Assembly (NCBI RefSeq): GCF_022682305.1
Contig: NZ_CP093529.1
Location: 62,001-126,000 of the forward strand
Length of the DNA stretch: 64,000 nt
Source of the DNA: Shinella zoogloeoides
GTDB taxonomy: Bacteria; Pseudomonadota; Alphaproteobacteria; Rhizobiales; Rhizobiaceae
Direction: 5' to 3'
Positions 1-9,103 of the stretch are shown in pieces (within the stretch, counting starts at the first letter, position 1; each line of letters opens with the position of its first letter). The notes beneath the pieces were generated by a model, which was given only the letters and a program-made list of their open reading frames with translations, made no database searches and had not been told where the DNA came from. The translations under genes and the position numbers were made by a program.

Positions 1-14
1 GGCGTGCCGTTCCA

Positions 15-1019
15 TCAGGCTTTCCTCGCATGCTTGATCCGGCGGGCGACGATGGGCAGGGCGATGGTGACGATCAGCAGCAGGCCGATGAAGATGGACA
101 TGACGATGCCCGGCACGTTGAGAAGGCCGAGGCCGAAGGTGACGAGGCCCATCACGAAAGCGGCAATGACGACGCCGGCGATGGTGCCCGCCCCGCCGAG
201 GATCGAGACCCCGCCGAGCACGACCATGGTGACGATCTCCAGCTCCCAGCCTTGCGCGATGGAGGGCCGGGTGGAGCCGAGCCGCGAGGTGAGGCAGACG
301 GCGGCGATGCCGCTCATCAGGCCCGTCAGCAGGAAGAGGATGAACTTCACCCGGTCGACGGGAATGCCGGAGAAACGCGCGGCCATGGCGTTGTTGCCGA
401 TGACATAGACGTGGCGGCCGAAGTTCGTCCTGTGCAGCAGCACGCCGAAGACCACGGCCATGACGAGGAAGAGCACGAATTCGAAGGAGAAGACCCAGAC
501 GACATAGCCCTGTCCGAACCAAGCGAAGTCGGCCGGGTATTTGCCGTAGGCCTGGTCGCCGAGCACGATGTAGGAGATGCCGCGGAAGAGGCTCATCGTG
601 CCGATGGTGACGACGATGGAGGGCAGCTTGAGACCGGCGACGAGCAGGCCGTTGAACGCGCCGCAGGTAAGGCCGGTGCTAATGCCGATCAGCACGAGGC
701 CGGGCGTGCCGACGCCCATCTGCACCGCCGCGCCCATGGCGGTCGAGGCGAGCGCGATGATCGCGGCGACGGAAAGGTCGATCTCCCCGGCGATGATCAG
801 CAGCGCCATGGCGAAGGCGACCAGCGCCTTTTCGGTGAAGTTGAACGTCGCGTCCGAGAGGTTCCAGGCGTCGAGGAAATAGGGCGAGGCGAGGGAATTG
901 GCGATGAAGATGAGGACGGCCACGCAGAAGAGCAGCACCTCCCAGCTTGCCAGCAGCCGCTTCATCGGCGTGCCGAGCCGGTCGGGGATCTGGCGGCGGA
1001 TCGTGGTCTCGGTGTTCAT
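15..1019 (-). CDS. rhaQ: L-rhamnose ABC transporter permease RhaQ
   Basis: A 334-residue inner-membrane permease of the ribose/xylose/rhamnose class (BPD_transp_2), with about eight to ten hydrophobic segments and the family Gly-rich stretch near the C-terminus (VVLGGVSILGGAG). It should form the membrane channel for rhamnose with the adjacent permease. The start at 1019 overlaps the preceding permease stop by four bases, the usual sign of translational coupling; a longer open frame runs upstream but is out-of-frame reading of that permease. In Rhizobium leguminosarum the order is rhaRSTPQUK, so rhaU and rhaK are expected just left of the window. The RhaQ name rests on gene order; the permease family is certain. 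Confidence 0.88.
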   Translation of the reverse strand: MNTETTIRRQIPDRLGTPMKRLLASWEVLLFCVAVLIFIANSLASPYFLDAWNLSDATFNFTEKALVAFAMALLIIAGEIDLSVAAIIALASTAMGAAVQMGVGTPGLVLIGISTGLTCGAFNGLLVAGLKLPSIVVTIGTMSLFRGISYIVLGDQAYGKYPADFAWFGQGYVVWVFSFEFVLFLVMAVVFGVLLHRTNFGRHVYVIGNNAMAARFSGIPVDRVKFILFLLTGLMSGIAAVCLTSRLGSTRPSIAQGWELEIVTMVVLGGVSILGGAGTIAGVVIAAFVMGLVTFGLGLLNVPGIVMSIFIGLLLIVTIALPIVARRIKHARKA

Positions 1020-2011
1020 GCCAGCTTCTCCTTGGCGGCGCGGTCGCGCAGGATGATGCGGCCCTTCTTCTTCTCGGCGCGGGCGTTGAAGACGACGGCG
1101 AGGATGATGACGACGCCGGAGATTGCCATCTGCGCGAAGGGCGAGATGCCGATGACGGGCAGCGCATTCTTGATGACGCCGAGGAAGAGCGCGCCGAGCA
1201 CGGTGCCGATCACGCTGCCGATGCCGCCGGCAATGGAGATGCCGCCGATCACGCAGGCCGCCACGCTGTCCAGCTCGAATCCGGCGGCGATGTCGACATA
1301 GGCGACCGCATAGCGCGACACCCAGAGATAGCCGGAAAGGCCGGCGAGCGCGCCGGACAGCACGAAGGCGAGGAAGCGCGAGCGGCCGACATCGATGCCG
1401 GCATAGACGGCGGCGGTCGGGTTGCCGCCCGAGGCATAGGCGGCGCGGCCGAAGGGCGTGCGCGTCAGCACGAACCACATCATGAGAACGATGGCGATGG
1501 CGACCCAGGAGAGGATCGGCAGGCCGAGGACGGGAAAGCGCGGCAGGTTGAGGAAATCGGGCGTCATCTGGTGGGCGTTCACCCAGCCGCCGCCCGAAAG
1601 CACGAAGGCCATGCCGCGATAGATGGTGAGCGTGCCGAGCGTCACGACGATGGGCGGAATCTGCAACAGCCAGACAAGGAAGCCGTTGATCGCGCCGAGC
1701 GCCGCGCCGATGCCGATGGCGAGCACGATGAGCAGCGCCAAGGGCAGGCCGGGATAGGCCGCGTCCAGCATCGCGACGGCCATGCCGGTGAAGGCGAGGT
1801 TCGCCGCGACGGAAAGGTCGATGGATTTCGTCAGGATCACCGTCATCTGGCCGAGCGCGAGGATGATCAGGATCGAGGTGTCGTTGAAGATGCTGGCGAG
1901 GTTGGTGGGGGAGGCGAAGCCGGCTGCGCGCGTGGCGAAGCCCGCAATCATCACGAGGATGATCAGCGCCAGCAGGAGTTCACGGTTCTTGAGAAGACGC
2001 TGCATGCTCAT
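1016..2011 (-). CDS. rhaP: L-rhamnose ABC transporter permease RhaP
   Basis: A 331-residue permease paralogous to its downstream neighbour. Both carry the GIDVGR/GIPVDR loop and the GGISIAGG-type motif typical of sugar permeases in the RbsC/XylH class. It is mostly hydrophobic and has a basic C-terminal tail rich in Lys and Arg. It starts six bases after the stop of the ATPase gene and overlaps the next permease by four bases, so the transporter genes form one tight transcription unit. Two different permeases in one operon suggest a heterodimeric channel. Substrate assignment comes from the linked rhamnose catabolic genes. Confidence 0.88.
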   Translation of the reverse strand: MSMQRLLKNRELLLALIILVMIAGFATRAAGFASPTNLASIFNDTSILIILALGQMTVILTKSIDLSVAANLAFTGMAVAMLDAAYPGLPLALLIVLAIGIGAALGAINGFLVWLLQIPPIVVTLGTLTIYRGMAFVLSGGGWVNAHQMTPDFLNLPRFPVLGLPILSWVAIAIVLMMWFVLTRTPFGRAAYASGGNPTAAVYAGIDVGRSRFLAFVLSGALAGLSGYLWVSRYAVAYVDIAAGFELDSVAACVIGGISIAGGIGSVIGTVLGALFLGVIKNALPVIGISPFAQMAISGVVIILAVVFNARAEKKKGRIILRDRAAKEKLA

Positions 2012-2017
2012 CCGCCT

Positions 2018-3553
2018 CTATGCGTTGCCGGTCGCCGCGCGCACCAGCGTTTCCGCCGTCAGTCCGTCGCGGTCGTATATGCCGGCCATCAGCCCCTCGC
2101 GCATCACCATCACGCGGTCCGACATGCCGAGGATTTCCGGCAGTTCGGAGGAGATCATGACGATGGAAAGGCCCTCGCCGGCGAGTTCGGAGATGAAGGC
2201 ATGAACCGCCGCCTTGGAGCCGATGTCGATGCCCTTGGTCGGCTCGTCGAGGATGATGACCTTCGGCCTGGTGGCGAGCCACTTGCCGATGACGACCTTC
2301 TGCTGGTTGCCGCCCGAAAGCGTGCCGACCGGCACGGAGAGCGCGGCGGCGCGAAGGTCCAGCCGCTCGGCATATTTGCGCGCCAGCGCGAACTCGTTGA
2401 TTGCCTTGAGGAAACCGCGCGCCGAGGTGCGGGCGAGCGAGGGCAGCGACATGTTCTGGTAGATCGGCATTTCCAGCGCCAGGCCGTGGCGTCCGCGTTC
2501 CTCCGGCACATAGACGATGCCGGCGGCAATGGCGTTTGCGGAGGAGCGGATGGCAATCTCGCGCCCGTCGAGGAAGGTCTTGCCCGAGGCGGGCACGGTC
2601 ATGCCGAACAGCGACTGGCAGAGTTCCGAGCGCCCCGCGCCGATCAGCCCGTAGACGCCGAGGATTTCACCGCGCCTAAGGTCGAAGGAGATATCGCGGA
2701 ATTCCGTATCGTGACAGTAGCCTTCGACTCGGAGCACGGTCTCGCCGATGGCAACCTTGCTCTTGGGGAAGACGTCGTGCACGTCGCGGCCGACCATTAG
2801 CCGCACGATTTCCTCCTGCGGCGTTTCCTTGAGCCGGCCCGTGCCGACCATGCGCCCGTCGCGGAAGACGGCGTAGTTCTCGGCGATCTCGTAAAGCTCG
2901 TCGAACTTGTGGCTGATGAAGAGGATCGCCTTGCCCTGCTTCTTCAGGTTCTCGACGATGCGGAAGAGATCGTCGATCTCCTTGCGCGAAAGGGCGGCCG
3001 TCGGCTCGTCCATGATGACGATGCGCGCCTCGACGGAGAGCGCCCGGGCGATCGCCACCAGATGGCGCTGGGCGATGGAAAGGTCCTTCAGCTTGATCGT
3101 CGGGTCGATATTGCTTTCGAGCTGGTGCATCAGCGCGCGGGCGCGCTCGTTGATGGTCTTCCAGTCGATGAGGCCGAAGCGCGTGCGCGGCGCGTGGCCG
3201 AGGAAGATGTTCTCCGCGACCGTCAGCTCGTCGAAAAGCACGGTTTCCTGATGGATGGCGGTGACGCCGGCATCGATGGCGGCCTGCGCATTGGCGAAGG
3301 TGACGGGCTTGCCGTCCATGACAATCTCGCCCTCGTTGGGGCGGTAGATACCGGTGAGGATCTTCACCAGCGTCGATTTTCCCGCGCCGTTCTCGCCGAT
3401 CAGCGCGGTCACCTTGCCGGGATAGAGGGCGATATCGACGCCGTCGAGCGCCTTCACGCCGGGGAAGATCTGCGAGATGCCGCGCATCTCCAGAATGGGC
3501 GTTCCCGCCGCCTCGGCCCTCGCGACCGGAATGGAAGCTGCTGCGTTCGTCAT
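2018..3553 (-). CDS. rhaT: L-rhamnose ABC transporter ATPase RhaT
   Basis: A 511-residue sugar-import ATPase with two fused nucleotide-binding cassettes (RbsA/MglA class). The first cassette has Walker A GENGAGKST at residues 53-61, Walker B IVIMDEPTAAL and a divergent signature LSIAQ. The second has a degenerate Walker A (GLIGAGRSE) and a good signature LSGGNQQK followed by VIILDEPTKGID. One intact and one degenerate ATP site is normal in this family. It acts on the cytoplasmic face and powers uptake through the two permeases downstream. It lies 64 bases after rhaS, across a GC-rich hairpin. Confidence 0.92.
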   Translation of the reverse strand: MTNAAASIPVARAEAAGTPILEMRGISQIFPGVKALDGVDIALYPGKVTALIGENGAGKSTLVKILTGIYRPNEGEIVMDGKPVTFANAQAAIDAGVTAIHQETVLFDELTVAENIFLGHAPRTRFGLIDWKTINERARALMHQLESNIDPTIKLKDLSIAQRHLVAIARALSVEARIVIMDEPTAALSRKEIDDLFRIVENLKKQGKAILFISHKFDELYEIAENYAVFRDGRMVGTGRLKETPQEEIVRLMVGRDVHDVFPKSKVAIGETVLRVEGYCHDTEFRDISFDLRRGEILGVYGLIGAGRSELCQSLFGMTVPASGKTFLDGREIAIRSSANAIAAGIVYVPEERGRHGLALEMPIYQNMSLPSLARTSARGFLKAINEFALARKYAERLDLRAAALSVPVGTLSGGNQQKVVIGKWLATRPKVIILDEPTKGIDIGSKAAVHAFISELAGEGLSIVMISSELPEILGMSDRVMVMREGLMAGIYDRDGLTAETLVRAATGNA

Positions 3554-3579
3554 CGACTACACCGGAAGAGGAAAGGAAA

Positions 3580-3601
3580 CCCGGCGGCCGGAGCCGCCGG
3601 G
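3580..3601 (-). terminator. hairpin between rhaS and rhaT
   Basis: Nine-base GC arms (CCCGGCGGC and its complement) around a four-base loop lie 16 bases after the rhaS stop. On the transcribed strand a pyrimidine-rich run follows. It can act as a partial terminator or as a 3' stabiliser that leaves more binding-protein mRNA than downstream mRNA. Confidence 0.6.
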
Positions 3602-3617
3602 AAGCCGTTTCGAAGGA

Positions 3618-4613
3618 TCAGAAGATCTTCGAGAACTGGTCGATGTTCGAGGCATCGTAGACGAAGGGATCGGCCATGGCGGCTTCGCCATTGTCGCCGA
3701 CCTTGATCTTGCCCATGCGGCCGGCTTCGATTTCCGAGCCCGGCGCGCCGTCCGTCTCGCCCTTGACGAGGCGATAGGCGATCTGGGTTGCGGAATAGCC
3801 GAGGTCGATCGGGTTCCAGATGGCGAATTCCTTGGTCGCGCCCGACTTGATGGCGCCGGCCATCTCGGAGGGCAGGCCGAGGCCCGTCACATAGACCTCG
3901 CCGATCTTGCCGGCATCCTTGACGGCCTGCGAGGCGGCGAGAACGCCGACCGTCGTCGGGGCGACGATGACCTTGACGTTCGGCTGGGAGGTCAGCAGAC
4001 CGTTGGCTTCGCGGTAGGACTTGTCGGCAAGGTCGTCGCCATAGACGGTGGTGACGAGGTTGAGGCCCGGGAAGTCCGTGATCTGCCTCTTCATCTCCTC
4101 GATCCAGATGTTCTGGTTGGTCGAGGTCGTCGTTGCCGAGAGGATCGCGAAGTCACCCTTGCCGTCCGGCAGGTGGTTCTTGGCGAGCTGCAGGCACATC
4201 TTGCCGATCAGCTCGTTGGAGGAGGGGTTGAGGTGCATGATGCGGCCTTCCGGCGCCACGCCCGAATCCCAGGAGATGACCTTGATGCCGCGCTGCTGGG
4301 CCTTCTTCAGTGCCGGGACGACGGCGTCCGGGTCGTTCGCGGAGATCGCGATGGCGTCGACGCCCTGGGCGATCAGCGAGTTGATGACCTCGATCTGGCC
4401 TTCGGCTGTCGTCGTGGTCGGGCCGGTATAGATGATCTCGACGCCGCCGAGTTCCTTAGCAGCCTCTTCCGCGCCCCGGTTGGCGGCCTCGAAGAAGCCG
4501 TTGCCGAGCGACTTGACGAGAAGGGCGATCTTCATGTCCGCGGCATTGGCCGTGGACACCATGGCGGCAAGCGCGAACGCCGCGCCGGCGAGCAGTTTCG
4601 TGGTCAGTTTCAT
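3618..4613 (-). CDS. rhaS: rhamnose ABC transporter substrate-binding protein RhaS
   Basis: A 331-residue periplasmic sugar-binding protein of the Peripla_BP_4 (RbsB-like) type. It has a Sec signal peptide (residues 1-24, ending ANAA) followed by the family N-terminus with KSLGNGFFEAANRGAEEA. Two Rossmann-like lobes close over the sugar. A clear Shine-Dalgarno (GGGAGGAAG) precedes the ATG. It is the second gene of the operon after the DeoR regulator. Rhamnose as ligand follows from linkage to RhaD and RhaI, not from recognisable ligand residues. Confidence 0.9.
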   Translation of the reverse strand: MKLTTKLLAGAAFALAAMVSTANAADMKIALLVKSLGNGFFEAANRGAEEAAKELGGVEIIYTGPTTTTAEGQIEVINSLIAQGVDAIAISANDPDAVVPALKKAQQRGIKVISWDSGVAPEGRIMHLNPSSNELIGKMCLQLAKNHLPDGKGDFAILSATTTSTNQNIWIEEMKRQITDFPGLNLVTTVYGDDLADKSYREANGLLTSQPNVKVIVAPTTVGVLAASQAVKDAGKIGEVYVTGLGLPSEMAGAIKSGATKEFAIWNPIDLGYSATQIAYRLVKGETDGAPGSEIEAGRMGKIKVGDNGEAAMADPFVYDASNIDQFSKIF

Positions 4614-4662
4614 GGTCTTCCTCCCAGTGTTGAAATGTTCACTCCTCCCGGCCGCCGCCTTG

Positions 4663-5475
4663 TCAGGCCGCCGAGGTGGAATCCTCCCTATCGGCCGAAG
4701 CCATCGGCTTGACCGTGATGAGCCTTATGCCGGCATGGGCGACCATGGCGGCCGCCTCGTCCGAAATCCTGTCGTCGGTGATGATCGTGGTGACGTTTTC
4801 CAGCGGGCAGAGGATGAGGCTGGAGCGCCGCTCGAACTTGCTGGAATCGACCATCACGATCAGCTCTTCCGCCTGGCGCATCAGCTTCTGCTCGCTCTGG
4901 ATGACCAGCGCGTCCGCCTCCATGATGCCGAGCGCGTTGACGCCCTGTGCGCCGATGAACATGCGCCGCGCATAGAAATTGCGGATCGCGTCGTTGTCGA
5001 AGGGCGAGAGGATGAGGCTCTGGTCGCGGTAGATCGCGCCGCCGGGAACACTCACCGTGCATTTGGAGTGCTTCACCAGATGCTCGGCGATGGCAAAGGA
5101 ATTTGTCATCACCTGCAGGCGGCGGGCCGACATGAAATGCACCATCTGGAACGTCGTGGTGCCGCCGTTGATGATGATCGAGTCGCCCTCCTCGCACAGC
5201 TCCACCGCGCGGCGGGCGATAGCGCGCTTGCGATCGATGTTGATCGATTCGGACACCTTGAACGGACGCGCCGCCAGATTGCCGAGCTGCGGCGGATGCA
5301 CGGCCTCGGCGCCGCCGCGCACGCGGCGCAGCTTGCCCTGCACATGCAGCGCGGCGATGTCGCGGCGAATGGTGGCTTCGGATGCCTCGGTCAGTTCGGC
5401 GATATCCTGCACCGTCACGACGGGCTTTTCCTGAATAGCGCTCAAAATGATGCGATGGCGTTCGCGTTCGTGCAT
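4663..5475 (-). CDS. rhaR: DeoR-family regulator of rhamnose catabolism
   Basis: A 270-residue DeoR-type regulator. Residues 6-57 form the winged helix-turn-helix (VQDIAELTEASEATIRRDIAAL, then the RRVRGGA wing). The C-terminal DeoRC sensor domain has the conserved INGGTTTF phosphate-binding stretch and the VDSSKF motif. It is first in the transporter operon and faces rhaD across the shared promoter region, matching the described role of RhaR in Rhizobium leguminosarum. DeoR proteins usually repress and are released by a phosphorylated sugar, here probably a rhamnulose phosphate or its product (inference). ATG at 5475 has a good upstream GGAGGAG. Confidence 0.88.
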   Translation of the reverse strand: MHERERHRIILSAIQEKPVVTVQDIAELTEASEATIRRDIAALHVQGKLRRVRGGAEAVHPPQLGNLAARPFKVSESINIDRKRAIARRAVELCEEGDSIIINGGTTTFQMVHFMSARRLQVMTNSFAIAEHLVKHSKCTVSVPGGAIYRDQSLILSPFDNDAIRNFYARRMFIGAQGVNALGIMEADALVIQSEQKLMRQAEELIVMVDSSKFERRSSLILCPLENVTTIITDDRISDEAAAMVAHAGIRLITVKPMASADREDSTSAA

Positions 5476-5494
5476 GGGTCTCCTCCTAAGTATG

Positions 5495-5613
5495 ATTTAT
5501 TCGCATTCAATTTATCCTGTCAATCATAAACGATCAAAAAAGATCATGTTGCGCTGCACAATGATCTTTAATGATCAAAATTGATTGACATCGCGAAGGG
5601 AGATGCGCCATAG
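5495..5613. promoter_or_regulatory. divergent rhaR/rhaD promoters with paired GATC operator half-sites
   Basis: The leftward promoter has a perfect -35 TTGACA (5518-5523, minus) and -10 ATAAAT (5495-5500) with a 17-base spacer. The rightward one has TTGACA at 5585-5590 and a weak -10 near 5608. Between the two -35 boxes lie four GATC cores at 5532, 5542, 5563 and 5573: two pairs, each with 10-base spacing, 31 bases apart. The DNA here is much richer in A and T than the genes. It is the obvious binding region for the DeoR regulator. Confidence 0.6.
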
Positions 5614-5677
5614 CTCGAAGAAAGGAGACGGGAAGCCGCCGCGGATTCCCGTGATTGGACAGACCAGGGAGGATGTC

Positions 5678-7774
5678 ATGACGGGTCAGACCCGCCTTCT
5701 CGAAAACCGTTGGGACGATGCCCATGCCGCAAGGCTCGATGAGCCGGGCAAGCTGCTCTACCGCTCCAATCTCCTCGGCGCCGACAAGCGCATCACCAAT
5801 TACGGCGGCGGCAACACCTCGGCCAAGGTGCTGGAAACCGACCCGCTGACGGGCGAAAAGGTCCGCGTCATGTGGGTGAAAGGGTCCGGCGGCGACGTCG
5901 GAACGATCAAGCTCGACGGCTTCGCCACCCTCTACATGGAAAAGCTGGAAGCGCTGAAGGGCATCTACAAGGGCGTCGAGGACGAGGACCGCATGGTCGG
6001 CTTCCTGCCGCATTGCACCTTCAACCTCAATCCGCGCGCCGCTTCCATCGACACGCCGCTGCACGGCTTCGTGCCCTATGCGCATGTCGACCACATGCAT
6101 CCGGACGCGATCATCGCCATCGCCGCCTCGAAGAACTCGAAGGAACTGACGGCGCGGATCTTCGGCGAGGAAATCGGCTGGCTGCCCTGGCGCCGCCCCG
6201 GCTTCCAGCTCGGCCTCGACCTAGAGGCCTTCGTGAAGGCCAACCCGAAGGCCAAGGGCGTCGTGCTCGAAAGCCACGGCCTCTTCACCTGGGCGGACGA
6301 CGCCAAGGACTGCTATCTGCTGACGCTCGACATCATCAACCGGGCGATCGAATGGTTTGCGAAGGAGACGGACGGCAAGACGATCTTCGGCGGGGCCGTC
6401 GCAAAAAGCCTTGATGAAGCCGAGCGCCGTGCCGTCGCTGCGAAGCTGATGCCGGAAATCCGCGGCCGCATCGGCAAGGGCGAGCGCAAGCTCGGCCATT
6501 TCGACGACCAGGCCGCCGTGCTGGAATTCGTCAATTCGAAGGACCTGAAGCCGCTCGGCGCACTCGGCACCTCCTGCCCGGACCATTTCCTGCGCACGAA
6601 GATTCGTCCGCTGATCGTCGATTTCGACCCGGCAAAGCCCGATGTGGACGCCGTGATCGCCGGTCTCGACAAGGCGCTGGAGGACTACCGCGCCGACTAC
6701 ACGCGCTATTACGAGACCTGCAAGCGCGGCAACTCGCCGAAGATGCGCGATCCGAACCCGGTCATCTTCCTCGTTCCCGGCGTCGGCATGTTCTCCTTCG
6801 CCAAGGACAAGGCGACCGCGCGCATCGCCGGTGAATTCTACGTCAACGCCATCAACGTGATGCGCGGCGCCTCGACGGTTTGCGAATATCAGGGCCTGCC
6901 GGAGCAGGAAGCCTTCGACATCGAATACTGGCTGCTGGAGGAAGCGAAGCTCCAGCGCATGCCGAAGCCGAAGAGCCTTGCCGGCCGCGTCGCCTTCGTG
7001 ACGGGTGGGGCCGGCGGCATCGGCCGCGCGACGGCCGAGCGGCTGGCGGGCGAGGGCGCCTGCGTGGTGCTCGCCGACATCGACGCCAATGCTCTGGCTG
7101 AGGTCGGCGCGGATTTCGCAAAAAAATACAGCAGCGATGCGGTGCGCACCGTCACGCTCAACGTGACGGACGAGGCGGGGGTCATTTCCTCCTTCGCGGA
7201 AGCGTGCGTCGAATTCGGCGGCGTCGATATCCTCGTCTCCAATGCCGGCATCGCCTCTTCGGCTCCGGTCGAGAGCACCGAGCTTTCGATGTGGAACAAG
7301 AATATCGAGATTCTTGCGACCGGCTATTTCCTCGTCTCGCGGGAGGCATTCCGCCTCTTCCGCCGCCAGAATCTCGGCGGCAACGTGGTCTTCGTCGCCT
7401 CGAAGAACGGCCTTGCCTCCTCGCCGAACGCCTCGGCCTATTGCACGGCCAAGGCGGCCGAAATCCATCTTGCGCGCTGCCTTGCGCTGGAAGGCGCGGA
7501 GGCGGGCATCCGCGTCAATACGGTGAACCCGGACGCGGTGCTGCGCGGCTCCAAGATCTGGGGTGGCGAATGGCGCGAGCAGCGCGCGGCGTCCTCGAAG
7601 ATCGAGGTGGGCGAGCTGGAGGAGCATTACCGCAAGCGCTCGATGCTGAAGCTCAACGTCTTCCCGGAGGACATTGCCGAGGCGATCTACTTCCTCGCCT
7701 CGGACCTTTCGGCCAAGTCGACGGGCAACATCATCAACGTGGATGCCGGCAACGCGCAGAGTTTCCCGCGCTAA
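5678..7774 (+). CDS. rhaD: bifunctional rhamnulose-1-phosphate aldolase / alcohol or lactaldehyde dehydrogenase
   Basis: A 698-residue two-domain enzyme. The first ~390 residues are a class II aldolase/adducin domain with NYGGGNTSAK and the HVDHMHPDA metal-binding histidines, expected to split rhamnulose-1-phosphate into dihydroxyacetone phosphate and lactaldehyde. From about residue 435 there is a short-chain dehydrogenase domain with TGGAGGIGRA near 442 for NAD binding and the catalytic YCTAK near 588, expected to oxidise or reduce lactaldehyde. Start chosen at 5678, which has AGGGAGGA seven bases upstream; an in-frame TTG at 5585 overlaps the promoter and is unlikely. First gene of the rightward rhaDI operon. 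Confidence 0.92.
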   Translation: MTGQTRLLENRWDDAHAARLDEPGKLLYRSNLLGADKRITNYGGGNTSAKVLETDPLTGEKVRVMWVKGSGGDVGTIKLDGFATLYMEKLEALKGIYKGVEDEDRMVGFLPHCTFNLNPRAASIDTPLHGFVPYAHVDHMHPDAIIAIAASKNSKELTARIFGEEIGWLPWRRPGFQLGLDLEAFVKANPKAKGVVLESHGLFTWADDAKDCYLLTLDIINRAIEWFAKETDGKTIFGGAVAKSLDEAERRAVAAKLMPEIRGRIGKGERKLGHFDDQAAVLEFVNSKDLKPLGALGTSCPDHFLRTKIRPLIVDFDPAKPDVDAVIAGLDKALEDYRADYTRYYETCKRGNSPKMRDPNPVIFLVPGVGMFSFAKDKATARIAGEFYVNAINVMRGASTVCEYQGLPEQEAFDIEYWLLEEAKLQRMPKPKSLAGRVAFVTGGAGGIGRATAERLAGEGACVVLADIDANALAEVGADFAKKYSSDAVRTVTLNVTDEAGVISSFAEACVEFGGVDILVSNAGIASSAPVESTELSMWNKNIEILATGYFLVSREAFRLFRRQNLGGNVVFVASKNGLASSPNASAYCTAKAAEIHLARCLALEGAEAGIRVNTVNPDAVLRGSKIWGGEWREQRAASSKIEVGELEEHYRKRSMLKLNVFPEDIAEAIYFLASDLSAKSTGNIINVDAGNAQSFPR

Positions 7775-7798
7775 TCCGCGTGGGTCAGGGAGGACGGA

Positions 7799-9091
7799 AT
7801 GGCTGAGTTCAGGATCGCAGAGGATGTGGTCGCGCAGGAAAACGACAAACGGGCTTCGGCGCTGAAGGAAGACTACGCGGCGCTCGGCGCGAACCTAGCC
7901 CGCCGTGGCATCGATATCGATGCGATCACGCGCAAGGTCGCGGAATTCTTCGTCGCCGTTCCTTCCTGGGGCGTCGGCACGGGCGGCACGCGCTTCGCGC
8001 GCTTTCCTGGAACCGGCGAGCCGCGCGGCATCTTCGACAAGCTGGATGACTGCGCCGTCATCCAGCAATTGACGCGCGCCACGCCGACCGTCTCGCTGCA
8101 TATCCCGTGGGACAAGGCCGACCCGAAGGAACTGAAGGCCAAGGGCGACGCCCTTGGCCTCGGCTTCGACGCCATGAACTCAAACACCTTCTCCGACGCG
8201 CCGGGCCAGACGCATTCCTATAAATACGGTTCGCTCAGCCATACGGATGCGGCGACGCGCGCCCAGGCGGTCGAGCACAATCTGGAATGCATCGAGATCG
8301 GCAAGGCCATCGGCTCGAAGGCGCTGACGGTGTGGGTCGGCGACGGCTCCAACTTCCCGGGCCAGAGCAATTTCACCAAGGCCTTCGAGCGCTATCTCGC
8401 GGCGATGGCGGAGATCTACAAGGGCCTGCCGGACGACTGGAAGCTCTTCTCCGAGCATAAGATGTACGAGCCGGCCTTCTATTCGACCGTCGTGCAGGAC
8501 TGGGGCACCAATTACCTGATCGCCCAGACGCTCGGCCCCAAGGCCCAGTGCCTCGTCGATCTCGGCCACCATGCGCCGAACACCAATATCGAGATGATCG
8601 TCGCCCGCCTCATCCAGTTCGGCAAGCTCGGTGGCTTCCATTTCAACGATTCCAAATACGGCGACGACGACCTCGACGCCGGCGCCATCGAGCCTTACCG
8701 CCTGTTCCTCGTCTTCAACGAGCTGGTGGATGCCGAGGCGCGCGGCGTTAAGGGCTTCCACCCGGCCCATATGATCGACCAGTCGCACAACGTCACCGAC
8801 CCGATCGAGAGCCTGATCAATAGCGCCAATGAAATCCGCCGCGCCTATGCGCAGGCCCTCATCGTCGACCGCACGGCGCTTGCCGGCTACCAGGACGACA
8901 ACGACGCCCTGATGGCGACGGAAACGCTGAAGCGCGCCTATCGCGCCGATGTGGAGCCGATCCTCGCCGAGGCGCGCCGTCGCACGGGCGGCGCGATCGA
9001 TCCGGTCGCGACTTATCGAGCCAGCGGCTACCGCGGGAAGGTCGCGGCGGAGCGCCCGGCATCGGCGGCCGGTGGTGGCGGTATCATCTGA
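7799..9091 (+). CDS. rhaI: L-rhamnose isomerase RhaI
   Basis: A 430-residue cytoplasmic sugar isomerase of the xylose isomerase-like TIM-barrel fold, matching the rhizobial rhamnose catabolism isomerase. Features include HIPWDKAD, the metal and substrate residues in LFSEHKMYEPAFYSTV, VDLGHHAPNTN and GGFHFNDSKYGDDDLD. It converts L-rhamnose to L-rhamnulose; the kinase (RhaK) should lie beyond the left edge. It follows rhaD by 24 bases with AGGGAGGA as ribosome site. The Ala/Gly-rich C-terminal tail looks disordered. It ends 12 bases from the convergent M24 peptidase gene. Confidence 0.92.
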   Translation: MAEFRIAEDVVAQENDKRASALKEDYAALGANLARRGIDIDAITRKVAEFFVAVPSWGVGTGGTRFARFPGTGEPRGIFDKLDDCAVIQQLTRATPTVSLHIPWDKADPKELKAKGDALGLGFDAMNSNTFSDAPGQTHSYKYGSLSHTDAATRAQAVEHNLECIEIGKAIGSKALTVWVGDGSNFPGQSNFTKAFERYLAAMAEIYKGLPDDWKLFSEHKMYEPAFYSTVVQDWGTNYLIAQTLGPKAQCLVDLGHHAPNTNIEMIVARLIQFGKLGGFHFNDSKYGDDDLDAGAIEPYRLFLVFNELVDAEARGVKGFHPAHMIDQSHNVTDPIESLINSANEIRRAYAQALIVDRTALAGYQDDNDALMATETLKRAYRADVEPILAEARRRTGGAIDPVATYRASGYRGKVAAERPASAAGGGGII

Positions 9092-9103
9092 GGACCGCCC
9101 GGT

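Noticed and set aside
947..2800. Antisense open frame over the rhamnose permease and ATPase genes
   Set aside because: Composition is that of a shadow frame and both real genes show clear family motifs on the other strand.
5521..5590. Short repeats around GATC considered as a CRISPR-like array
   Set aside because: Units are only four to seven bases, there are no spacers of constant length, and no cas genes are present; promoter operators fit.
5585..5677. TTG-started N-terminal extension of RhaD
   Set aside because: It overlaps the promoter and operator; ATG 5678 has a near-ideal Shine-Dalgarno.
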